From NCBI GenBank assembly GCA_041747075.1, contig JBGTFW010000220.1, positions 1 to 29,640 on the forward strand: a DNA stretch of 29,640 nt, given 5' to 3'. Position 1 is the first letter of the stretch. Every line of letters starts with the position of its first letter. Both the position numbers and the translations under genes were made by a program. Under the pieces are notes generated by a model. The model ran no database searches, was not told the DNA's origin, and saw only the letters and a list, made by a program, of their open reading frames with translations. Below, one piece after another: positions 23,076 to 29,281 of the stretch. This stretch comes from CAJQPP01 sp041747075 (lineage in GTDB: Bacteria > Planctomycetota > Planctomycetia > Pirellulales > Pirellulaceae).

Positions 23076-23378
23076 TTGGACACCATTTCATACGCCGCAC
23101 AGCTTGTCGAATCGTGCGTTGCGGGGCACCCATTCGCCTGGCAGCGTCTCATTGATGAGTACGCCCCGGTCGTCGTTCAGGCGATCGAACAACTCGGCTC
23201 GGCTACGGACACTGCCCATCGGCGAGCCGATGTGGACCGACTGACGCGAGCGGTCTTTGAATCGCTCCGCAACGACGACTTCGCGGCCTTGCGTGCGTTC
23301 GATCACCGCGCCAGTCTGGAGACCTTTTTGGTCATCGTCACTCGCCGCGTTCTCCATGCCAGCGGGGAATACGGTTAG
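23076..23378 (+). CDS. Short protein resembling ECF sigma factor region 2
   Basis: About 100 residues. The segment L-V-E-S-C-V-A-G-H-P-F-A-W-Q-R-L-I-D-E-Y-A-P, then D-V-D-R-L-T-R-A-V-F-E-S-L, then L-R-A-F-D-H-R-A-S-L-E-T-F-L-V-I-V-T-R-R-V-L reads like region 2 of planctomycete ECF sigma factors. There is no region 4: the frame stops seven residues later, and no other frame continues the homology. I take TTG 23076 as start because AGGGGGG (23061-23067) lies 8 bases upstream; TTG 23070 is too close. It could be a region-2-only regulator or the remnant of a full sigma gene. Confidence 0.6.
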   Translation: MDTISYAAQLVESCVAGHPFAWQRLIDEYAPVVVQAIEQLGSATDTAHRRADVDRLTRAVFESLRNDDFAALRAFDHRASLETFLVIVTRRVLHASGEYG

Positions 23379-23431
23379 CCGGTCGCCATCGCCACGCTTG
23401 TTACCAATCGATTCGCCCGACAATCAATACA

Positions 23432-23448
23432 GCGTCTCGGAGAGACGC
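23432..23448. repeat. Palindrome GCGTCTC-gga-GAGACGC
   Basis: A perfect 7-bp stem with a 3-base loop, 53 bases after the sigma-like gene, without a T-tract. It is related to 11776-11790. The rest of the gap up to the tRNA shows nothing recognisable. Confidence 0.65.
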
Positions 23449-23599
23449 AGCAAATTGCGAACTGTACTCGGCATGATGAACCTGTTCCGTCACCGGGACG
23501 TCTGGTAAATTGGCGCTTGGAATTAACGGTTTTCTTGCCCCCGCGGCAAAATGAGGTACGAGTCGGGCATCGCAGCGTCCGGCGGAATGTCTCGCTCAC

Positions 23600-23673
23600 G
23601 CCCCGGTAGCTCAGTTGGATAGAGCAGTTGACTTCTAATCAACAGGTCGCAGGTTCGAATCCTGCCCGGGGTG
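23600..23673 (+). tRNA. tRNA-Arg (anticodon TCT)
   Basis: A full cloverleaf: acceptor stem GCCCCGG/CCGGGGT (first pair G-U), D-arm GCTC/GAGC, anticodon stem GTTGA/TCAAC around loop CTTCTAA giving anticodon TCT (reads AGA), a 5-base variable loop, T-arm GCAGG-TTCGAAT-CCTGC, and discriminator G. The length is 74 and CCA is not encoded. The anticodon and the cloverleaf fit are clear. Confidence 0.97.
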
Positions 23674-24163
23674 CCTTCCATCCTGGTTGCGCAACTTTGC
23701 GGCGCGATAGTGCCGTAGCTCGACGGACAACGGCGTGCGGCGGCGGCCCCACGCCTGAATTCTCCTTTCGCCCTGCTTCTGGCCCTTCTCAAAATTGAGT
23801 TAAGTTTCCCTGACGAGCAACCGAACGGCGTATTGGATGCTTCGGCTCATGCGAGAGTTGCCGAAAGTATTGAATGAACGCGGAGCCGATTCTCGCCGCG
23901 CAAGTCCGCGCCCGGACGCGCTTCCGCGTCTCGCCGCGATTTCGACGTGCATTTGTAGTAATAATATCGCCAAATCTTTCCATCTTTTTGTTTCATGTTC
24001 ACGAAGCTCGACGGCACGGGCATCGAAGAATGGTGCAACTGCCTCGTGAGTGAGCGAACCACGCGACTTACCGAGATGCTGCGAATGACGCGATAAAGAC
24101 ACTTCATGATGAAGGAAAACACGGAAGTGACGAACTGAACCGGACCTTTCTTGCGCCGAGTCG
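23674..24163. other. 490-bp gap after the tRNA with no recognisable gene
   Basis: Open frames here have no clear ribosome site and no protein family I recognise. An AT-rich patch lies at 23950-24000. No duplicate of the tRNA 3' end and no integrase gene is seen, so there is no support for an integrated element. Confidence 0.5.
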
Positions 24164-24520
24164 TCAACTCTCTGCGACGACCTTGAGCATTCCTGCTTTT
24201 ATCGGCGATTGAAATCCGATCGGTTTGACGACCAGCAGACTGCAGGAGAGGTTGTCGAGCACGGATTCGACTGTGCTGCCGAGAAGTCGATGCAACGGAT
24301 GGTTCTGTGATGCACTTGACATGACAACAACATCTACACTTTCCTGGTTGCAGCAGGCGGGGAATCGTCGGTCGGTGCGGCATTGGTCAGCTCATCAAGT
24401 CCCTCGAGCAGCAGTTTCGTGCCATCGACCATCCGCTGGTGCGCTTCACGCTTGATCGCGGCGCGTTCTTCCATCGGCAGATCGGGCAAGTCCATCAGCC
24501 GCGGGTAGGACCAGGGCCGC
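24164..24520 (-). pseudogene. Universal stress protein fossil, C-terminal part
   Basis: Two frames of the minus strand together give the later part of a UspA-domain protein. The first (about 24520 to 24334) reads A-R-P-W-S-Y-P-R-L-M-D-L-P-D-L-P-M-E-E-R and then A-x-x-R-M-V-D-G-T-K-L-L-L-E-G-L-D-E-L, ending at TAG 24334. The second (from about 24337) reads V-D-V-V-V-M-S-S-A-S-Q-N-H-P-L-H-R-L-L-G-S-T-V and then E-S-V-L-D-N-L-S-C-S-L-L-V-V-K-P-I-G-F, stopping at TGA 24164. The H-P-L-H-R-L-L-G-S-T-V-E-S-V-L part corresponds to the nucleotide-binding loop of USPs. About 25 residues seem to be missing at the frame switch. The gene's N-terminus is absent here; see 25446-25548. Confidence 0.7.
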
Positions 24521-24695
24521 GCGAATCGCTTTCCTTGGCTGCGGCGGTCCCTTCTCCTTTGGACTGATTGGGGTGATGTTTGGCATGTGCTTCGGGCATG
24601 ACTTGGCCAAAAACCGATTCTGACATCAAAGCCAGAACGGTCGCAGATTTGACAACGCTCGGCGGCAGACGTAATAGCTTGAATGGCATATTCAT
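24495..24695 (-). CDS. Possible small exported protein, uncertain
   Basis: A 66-residue frame from ATG 24695 with a signal-peptide-like start (MNMPFKLLRLPPSVVKSATV then LALMSESVFGQ, cleavage possible near residue 31) and a hydrophilic tail rich in His, Lys and Gly. GGAAG lies about 10 bases upstream. Its last ~8 codons run over the beginning of the USP fossil in another frame, so its own end may have been replaced. No family is recognised. It may be non-coding. Confidence 0.3.
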   Translation of the reverse strand: MNMPFKLLRLPPSVVKSATVLALMSESVFGQVMPEAHAKHHPNQSKGEGTAAAKESDSRGPGPTRG

Positions 24696-24831
24696 AGTCT
24701 CACGCTTCCGTTGACGGTGTTGGTGATTCCTGCGAACTCATTTCGACTGTCGTCGCCTCTCAACCGAGCGTTAATTCTTCGTTTGTGGCAATGACAATGA
24801 TCCTCAATCAGTTTTGTGGCTCCCTTGGCGC

Positions 24832-24851
24832 GCGATACCGCCCGGTATCGC
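24832..24851. promoter_or_regulatory. Perfect 20-bp palindrome upstream of the globin promoter
   Basis: GCGATACCG (24832-24840) and CGGTATCGC (24843-24851) are exact complements separated by CC. The palindrome lies 37 bp before the -24 box of the putative sigma-54 promoter, centred about 72 bp before the expected start of transcription. Its symmetry and place fit an activator or repressor site, for example an upstream site of an NtrC-type enhancer-binding protein. There is no T-tract, so a terminator is unlikely. Confidence 0.5.
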
Positions 24852-24887
24852 ACCTGAAAAAGCCCGGGTTGTGGAAAACAACATCTT

Positions 24888-24903
24888 TGGCACAATCGTT
24901 GCT
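24888..24903 (+). promoter_or_regulatory. Sigma-54 (-24/-12) promoter of the globin gene
   Basis: TGGCAC-aatcg-TTGCT matches the consensus TGGCAC-N5-TTGCW at every defined base. Transcription would start near 24914, giving a leader of about 35 bases to the globin ATG at 24949. It is the best of three such sites in this region. Confidence 0.6.
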
Positions 24904-24948
24904 GTCAGACAAGATCGGTTTGCCGTAGTTAATTCGCACGGGAAAGTC

Positions 24949-25320
24949 ATGCAAACGATTTACGAGCGTATCGGAGGAGAGCAATCCATCGCGAATCTGG
25001 TAACCGCGTTTTATCAAAATGTTCTTGCGGACCCGATGATGCAGCCGTTTTTCGGGCACACCTCGATCCCCAAACTCGAGCAGATGCAACGGGCCTTCTT
25101 CACGATTGCACTCGGCGGGCCTGCGCCAAAATTCGCAATCTCGCTGTACGAAGCACATCGCGGCCGCGGAATCGAGCGACAGCACCTGACCCGATTTACC
25201 CAGCACCTGTTGGCGACGCTTCGCGAAATCGGGATTGAGGAGTCGGATGCGCAAAACGTTTACGCGCGAATCGCGACGTACGCCGATGAGGTTCTTGGCG
25301 AGTCCACGGTCGATGGTTAG
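24949..25320 (+). CDS. glbN: Group I truncated haemoglobin (GlbN/trHbN type)
   Basis: A 123-residue haem protein. Aligned by eye with Mycobacterium tuberculosis trHbN, the key residues agree: B10 Tyr22 (A-F-Y), E7 Leu43, E11 Gln47 (L-E-Q-M-Q) and proximal F8 His70 in E-A-H-R-G-R-G-I. The Y-x-x-I-G-G start (residue 5) and F-F-T-I-A-L-G-G-P are also typical. trHbN uses this haem pocket for NO dioxygenation with O2; the same role here is inference. The ATG at 24949 follows GGGAAAG and agrees with globin N-termini; a longer upstream frame would overlap the putative sigma-54 promoter. It lies in a segment that seems to interrupt an older USP gene. Confidence 0.93.
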   Translation: MQTIYERIGGEQSIANLVTAFYQNVLADPMMQPFFGHTSIPKLEQMQRAFFTIALGGPAPKFAISLYEAHRGRGIERQHLTRFTQHLLATLREIGIEESDAQNVYARIATYADEVLGESTVDG

Positions 25321-25445
25321 CGGCCATTTCACGAATTCGATTGCGAACATCCAAAAGTGGCGGGCTTCCTTTCACTATTGCGGGAAATTATTGCGATGTC
25401 GATATGCAAGAGGGTGCGTCGTCCCGTTAACTCTGCTCTGCTTCC

Positions 25446-25548
25446 TTGCATTGGACCGGTTGTCGGGTGACGTCAGGCGCAGCGCAAATTGCAGCGACTG
25501 TGCCGAGAACGTGGAGAAATCCCGCGGCACCAGGATGACAGGTTGCTC
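25446..25548 (-). pseudogene. Universal stress protein fossil, N-terminal part
   Basis: The minus strand reads E-Q-P-V-I-L-V-P-R-D-F-S-T-F-S-A-Q-S-L-Q and then F-A-L-R-L-T-S-P-D-N, matching the first strand and helix of UspA domains (I-L-V-P-x-D-F-S). No start codon is left: the upstream frame meets TAA. The likeness ends at about 25446. Its order and strand fit the C-terminal fragment at 24164-24520, with about 0.9 kb between them holding the globin gene. Confidence 0.6.
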
Positions 25549-25566
25549 TCTCTCACAGCGGGTTCC

Positions 25567-25654
25567 TTAACAAAAAAATGAATGCCAACCTGCTTTCCCG
25601 CGGCATCGACGACCGGCAGATGGTGAAATTTGCGGTCAACCAGCTTGCGGGAAT
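25567..25654 (-). pseudogene. CBS-domain fossil
   Basis: The minus strand reads L-N-S-R-K-L-V-D-R-K-F-H-H-L-P-V-V-D-A-A and then G-K-Q-V-G-I, a typical CBS-domain second half. It starts abruptly just past the cytochrome stop and the likeness ends after V-G-I. With the USP fragment that follows it repeats the gene order of the intact CBS-USP pair at 26109-27103, so it looks like a second, decayed copy of such a pair. Confidence 0.6.
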
Positions 25655-26092
25655 TCAAGGTGCAAGGTCGTAGCCGGCATGACGGATGTGCGAGTGGCAA
25701 TCGATACACGACGTCGACATCTGGTAAAAACGCATTGCCGTTGCATCGATGCTGCGCGTGGCGGCGCTCTCGGCAAGTCGCTCCAGCGCGGCCTCAAAGT
25801 CGGCGGTCAGGCGACGATAATCGCCGCTGTCGATACTGACCCATTTGGATCCGGAGGTGACCAGCTTCATTTCGGCGATCGCGGCATCGATCGTCTCAAA
25901 ATGGCCGGTCGTAAGCCCTTCCAGCATGTTCTGCGAATACATCAGCTTGGTGCGCATAAAATCACGGCGCGAAATGGCATCGGCGTCTTCCTGGGGAACT
26001 CCTCCCGGTGCCGCGCCACCGGGCGCGCCGGAGAAACATGCCGTTGCGGCCAGAACGATGATTGCAGTGATGGGGAAAGTTGCCCGGATCAT
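25655..26092 (-). CDS. Exported c-type cytochrome, cytochrome c'-like helical bundle
   Basis: A 145-residue protein. The N-terminus is a signal sequence with a possible lipobox ending A-T-A-C19; a Gly/Ala/Pro-rich linker (20-34) follows, then a mainly helical domain. The single haem site C129-I-D-C-H133 is close to the C-terminus, the position typical of cytochrome c' and other class II four-helix cytochromes. GGGAG lies 8 bases before ATG 26092. It is the third gene of the CBS-USP-cytochrome operon, 16 bases after the USP stop. Class II cytochromes bind NO or act in periplasmic electron transfer; either would fit the neighbouring globin and oxygen-sensor genes, but no function is proved. Confidence 0.85.
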   Translation of the reverse strand: MIRATFPITAIIVLAATACFSGAPGGAAPGGVPQEDADAISRRDFMRTKLMYSQNMLEGLTTGHFETIDAAIAEMKLVTSGSKWVSIDSGDYRRLTADFEAALERLAESAATRSIDATAMRFYQMSTSCIDCHSHIRHAGYDLAP

Positions 26093-26108
26093 TGAGTTTC
26101 TCCCTGGT

Positions 26109-26570
26109 TCAGGAAAATTCCGCAGGTGATGCCTTCTTGCCATTCCTCAGCACCAGCACCGGGCAGTGGGCCAGCCGCACAACGCGCTCCGCCACCGATC
26201 CCAGCATGAGGCGCGAAAGGCCCGACCGACCGTGGGACGATATGACAATCAATCCCGCGCCGGCGTCCCGGGCATGATCGGCAATCCGGGTGCCCGGGTC
26301 CCCGTGAAGGATGGTAAAACGCAGCCTGGTATGACAGTTACGCTGGATCAGTTCGCGGAACCTTTCGTTCACGCTTTGACAAACCTCGTCAATGGAGAAC
26401 GCGCCCCACGCAACTCCCGGCTCCACAGCGGTCGGTACCGTCGCGACGTGCAGCACCTCGACCTGGTCGGGCGATTCCGCAAGTGTTAATGCTTCATCGA
26501 GCGCAGCTTGCGACAACTCCGAAAAATCGTACGGCACCACGATGGTCTTTTTGTTGTCCAACATCTTCAT
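26109..26570 (-). CDS. Universal stress protein (UspA family)
   Basis: A 153-residue single-domain USP. It opens with I-V-V-P-Y-D-F-S-E-L-S-Q-A-A-L (strand 1 and helix 1), then V-E-V-L-H-V, and carries the nucleotide loop S-S-H-G-R-S-G-L-S-R-L-M-L-G-S (about 112-126) followed by V-A-E-R-V-V-R-L-A-H-C-P-V-L-V-L. The H-G-x9-G-S spacing is that of ATP-binding USPs, although the first Gly of the G-x2-G motif is Ser. GAGG precedes the ATG by 7 bases. The start overlaps the CBS stop by four bases (ATGA), implying translational coupling. Such proteins act under oxygen limitation and energy stress in other bacteria; the signal here is unknown. Confidence 0.95.
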   Translation of the reverse strand: MKMLDNKKTIVVPYDFSELSQAALDEALTLAESPDQVEVLHVATVPTAVEPGVAWGAFSIDEVCQSVNERFRELIQRNCHTRLRFTILHGDPGTRIADHARDAGAGLIVISSHGRSGLSRLMLGSVAERVVRLAHCPVLVLRNGKKASPAEFS

Positions 26571-27103
26571 GGACCAGCCTCGCCGCGAGGCAAATTGCCG
26601 TGGTCACACTGAACATCGCGCCGTTCGAGAATTCCCCTCGGGCGGCGGTCGTCGTCGACCACGACCAGATGATGAATGTGCGGATGTCGCGAAAACAGAC
26701 GGCACGCCTCACTTCGGGTAGCGTCGGCGGGAACAACAACCGCCGGCGACGTCATGTGTCGCCGCACCTGGTGAAAGCCGCGATTCAGGGCCCGGCGCTG
26801 TCCAAACTCGTCGGTTTCAAACATCTCGTCGATCACTGTTTCATCGCGGCGTTCGAAGCGGCGCAACATCTGGAGATAATGGCCGATGTCGGTACGCGTC
26901 AGAATTCCGACGCAGCGAAAGCGCTCGTCAACAACCGGTGTGCCGCTACGGCCACCCTCGTCCAGCAACTCGACAACCTCGGCAATGGACTGGTAATCAC
27001 GTATCGGCTCAACGCGGCGCATGCAGGCGGCGAGCTGGTGATCGTCCCTCGTGCCCGCGGCGCCTTCACAGCGATTGGGGCTGGTGATTATTTTCCGGTT
27101 CAT
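26567..27103 (-). CDS. Protein with a pair of CBS domains
   Basis: A 178-residue cytoplasmic protein with two CBS domains forming one Bateman module: I-A-E-V-V-E-L-L-D-E-G-G-R-S-G-T-P-V-V-D then G-I-L-T-R-T-D-I (about 40-75), and M-T-S-P-A-V-V-V-P-A-D-A-T then H-H-L-V-V-V-D-D-D-R-R-P-R-G-I-L-E-R-R-D-V (about 115-163). Such modules usually bind adenine nucleotides. AGGTGA lies 9 bases before ATG 27103. It is the first gene of the operon CBS-USP-cytochrome and is preceded by a putative sigma-54 promoter at 27261-27276. The CBS-USP pairing suggests joint sensing of cell energy state, an inference from family behaviour. Confidence 0.92.
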   Translation of the reverse strand: MNRKIITSPNRCEGAAGTRDDHQLAACMRRVEPIRDYQSIAEVVELLDEGGRSGTPVVDERFRCVGILTRTDIGHYLQMLRRFERRDETVIDEMFETDEFGQRRALNRGFHQVRRHMTSPAVVVPADATRSEACRLFSRHPHIHHLVVVDDDRRPRGILERRDVQCDHGNLPRGEAGP

Positions 27104-27260
27104 CTTTTTTTCACCTGTCCTGGGTACCGTCGATTGCTCCGTATACGAAATCCCGCATATTACCGGGCGCCGCTGTATCCTGATCGTCTTCGCAATTGCC
27201 TCGGGAACGCGGGAGCGTTTACAGTAGCACTCATTGCTCGCTCGTCATGCAAATTACACA

Positions 27261-27276
27261 TGCAAATTACATGCCA
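27261..27276 (-). promoter_or_regulatory. Putative sigma-54 promoter of the CBS-USP-cytochrome operon
   Basis: On the minus strand TGGCATG-taat-TTGCA matches TGGCACG-N4-TTGCW with one mismatch (T for C). Transcription would start near 27250, leaving a ~147-base leader to ATG 27103. The -12 part lies in the second unit of an exact 13-bp tandem repeat, CATGCAAATTACA (27246-27258 and 27259-27271). Confidence 0.55.
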
Positions 27277-27540
27277 GTGGGGAACCGAACGCACTCGATT
27301 ACCGGCGGCGTCTCGCGAAACGAAACGGGGTGAGCGGAATCGCACGCTCCGGCTCTGTCAGTGGGCGAATTGGGTCAGCAAGCGGGTTCCTTGCGGGTCC
27401 CCTGGCGTTTAACGGGTTGATGGCCGCACGACCTGGCGTGGAAATTCCCTGCAACCATTGACGCCGCGCCGCAAACCGGCCGCCACGAAGCCACAACGAT
27501 GGTGACGACTCTATATTGGAGTTCGCATAATTGTCGGACG
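27277..27540. other. Shared regulatory region between two divergent putative sigma-54 promoters
   Basis: This stretch of about 260 bp separates the -24 boxes of the CBS operon (minus) and the kinase gene (plus). No supported gene lies in it. One short inverted repeat GAGCG...CGCTC (27332-27349) is seen. The 20-bp palindrome found before the globin promoter is not repeated here. Confidence 0.4.
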
Positions 27541-27556
27541 TGGCATGCCTGATGCA
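27541..27556 (+). promoter_or_regulatory. Putative sigma-54 promoter of the kinase gene
   Basis: TGGCATG-cctg-ATGCA matches the -24/-12 consensus with two mismatches; the GG and GC pairs have the required spacing. The start would be near 27567, at an imperfect palindrome GCGCAATTGCAATGCGC (27567-27583), with a leader of about 60 bases to ATG 27627. Confidence 0.42.
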
Positions 27557-27626
27557 CCGCGCGGTTGCGCAATTGCAATGCGCGCGAGCATGAATACTGG
27601 TGCTAACCGGAAATGGAGAACGTCAA

Positions 27627-29129
27627 ATGACTTCGCAGTCGGAAAGGCCCGGCCGGCTCGGGGACAAAGCGCGCCGGGATAGCGAACAGCAAATGCGTCT
27701 GTTTGTGGAACTGGCACCGGCGGCGGTGGCGATGTTCGATGGCGAAATGCGGTATCTGATGGTCAGCCGGCGATGGCTCGCCGACCATGGCCTCGGAAAT
27801 CGCGACGTCGTCGGCCTGAGCCAATATGACGTCTTTCCCGAAACGGCTCCGCGATGGCGTGAAATCCATCGACGGGCATTGGGCGGCGAGACGATTCGTT
27901 GCGATGAGGATTCATTCGTTCGTGCTGACGGCCTGACCGAGTGGATTCGCTGGGAGATTTGCCCGTGGCACCGTACCGACGGCGAGATTGGCGGCGTCAT
28001 TCTGTTTACCGAGGTGATCACTTCCCAAAAACAAACCGAGCAGTCGCTGTACGAAAGCGAAGAGCGGATGCGGGCGATTCTTGCGACAGCAGTCGATACC
28101 GTCGTCACCATTAATCGACAAGGGATCATTGATGGCGTCAATCCGACCGTCGAACCAATGTTTGGATACACGCCGGAGGAAGTGACGGGAAAAAATGTCA
28201 GCATTCTGATGCCCTCGCCGTATCGCGAGGAACACGACGGTTATCTCGCGCGGTATCTGAACACCCGCGATCCCCGAATCATCGGCATTGGCCGCGAAGT
28301 CGTCGGGCAGCGCAAGGACGGCTCGACGTTCCCGGTCGATCTGGCCGTCAGCGAGATTGAACACCTCGGGTTGTTTACCGGCATCATCCGTGACATCTCG
28401 GATCGTGTGGAGACCCGAAACAGGCTTCTGCAAAACGCGCGGCTGGCAGCGCTGGGCGAGGCGATGGCGTGCATGGCGCATGAGAGCCGCAACGCGTTGC
28501 AGCGCAGCCAGGTCTACCTGGACTTGTTGACGAAACAGCACAGCGAAGACCGCGAATCGCTCGAATGCCTCAATTCGATGCAAAAGGCTCTGGACGATCT
28601 CAATTGCCTTTATGAGCGGGTCCGGTCGTATGCCGCGCCGATCCAGTTGACGTTGCAGATGCTCGACGTCGGCAGTTTGTTGCGTCAGGTCTGGAGCGAA
28701 GTCCAATCGGCCTTCGCCACGTGCCAGATGCGACTGACGGAGCGCGCAGAATGCGAGGACTTGTGCTGCCGCGTCGACAGTTTTGCTCTCGGCCAAGTCT
28801 TCAGAAATATCCTGGAAAATGCGATTCAGGCCAGTGGTGAGCCGGTCGAGATTCAGGTCGTCTATTCCAGACATTCGAGGGATAACGGGCGCGAGCTGGT
28901 GATCGCGATTCGCGACAACGGGCCCGGACTCACGGCCGAGCAGCAGAAGCGTGTTTTCGACTCGTTTTACACGACCAAATCAAGGGGAACCGGGCTGGGC
29001 ATGGCCATCGCGCAGCGCATCGTCGAGGCGCACGGCGGCAAAATTGTCCTCAATCCCGCCTGCCCAAAGGGAGCGGAATTTGTCGTTTGCATGCCGACAG
29101 AAGGCAGAAACTCAACGGGTCGGCATTGA
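27627..29129 (+). CDS. FixL-like haem-PAS sensor histidine kinase
   Basis: A 500-residue soluble kinase: PAS 1 (~25-135), haem-type PAS 2 (~145-258), HisKA dimerisation domain with phospho-His in M-A-H285-E-S-R-N-A-L-Q, and an ATPase domain with N box N-I-L-E-N-A-I, G1 D-N-G-P-G-L and G2 G-T-G-L-G-M-A. PAS 2 follows FixL closely (F-G-Y-T-P-E-E-V, L-M-P-S-P-Y-R-E-E-H-D-G-Y, R-I-I-G-I-G-R, G-Q-R-K-D-G-S-T-F-P). The proximal haem ligand His200 and the oxygen-sensing Arg206 and Arg220 of Bradyrhizobium FixL fall on His203, Arg209 and Arg223 with identical spacing. GGAGAA precedes ATG 27627 by 7 bases. No membrane segment and no response regulator in the window. O2 sensing is a strong inference. 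Confidence 0.93.
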   Translation: MTSQSERPGRLGDKARRDSEQQMRLFVELAPAAVAMFDGEMRYLMVSRRWLADHGLGNRDVVGLSQYDVFPETAPRWREIHRRALGGETIRCDEDSFVRADGLTEWIRWEICPWHRTDGEIGGVILFTEVITSQKQTEQSLYESEERMRAILATAVDTVVTINRQGIIDGVNPTVEPMFGYTPEEVTGKNVSILMPSPYREEHDGYLARYLNTRDPRIIGIGREVVGQRKDGSTFPVDLAVSEIEHLGLFTGIIRDISDRVETRNRLLQNARLAALGEAMACMAHESRNALQRSQVYLDLLTKQHSEDRESLECLNSMQKALDDLNCLYERVRSYAAPIQLTLQMLDVGSLLRQVWSEVQSAFATCQMRLTERAECEDLCCRVDSFALGQVFRNILENAIQASGEPVEIQVVYSRHSRDNGRELVIAIRDNGPGLTAEQQKRVFDSFYTTKSRGTGLGMAIAQRIVEAHGGKIVLNPACPKGAEFVVCMPTEGRNSTGRH

Positions 29130-29281
29130 ACCCCTTCCGCGGTTCCGGAACCCGAATCGCGCGCGTCCAGTGCCCCGTCAATCGCATCGGCGCCATGCAA
29201 AACCGCCGATAGTAACGAGGCTGTTTTGATTCGACGTGACTAACTGACATCTGCCGCAAACATGCCGATGCCGATTGCCGC

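Noticed and set aside
23523..23792. Minus-strand frame opposite the tRNA containing G-R-I-R-T-C-D-L-L-I-R-S-Q-L-L-Y-P-T-E-L
   Set aside because: This is the well-known false protein read from the complement of a tRNA gene; it has no start site of its own.
23600..24163. Integrated element at the tRNA-Arg gene
   Set aside because: No integrase, no copy of the tRNA 3' end and no element genes are present, although the region beyond is disturbed.
24814..24948. 45-residue N-terminal extension of the globin
   Set aside because: It has no globin likeness, lacks a ribosome site, and covers the putative promoter and operator; the globin begins at 24949.
27234..27461. 75-residue plus-strand frame between the CBS gene and the kinase gene
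   Set aside because: No ribosome site, no family likeness, and it covers the putative divergent promoter region.
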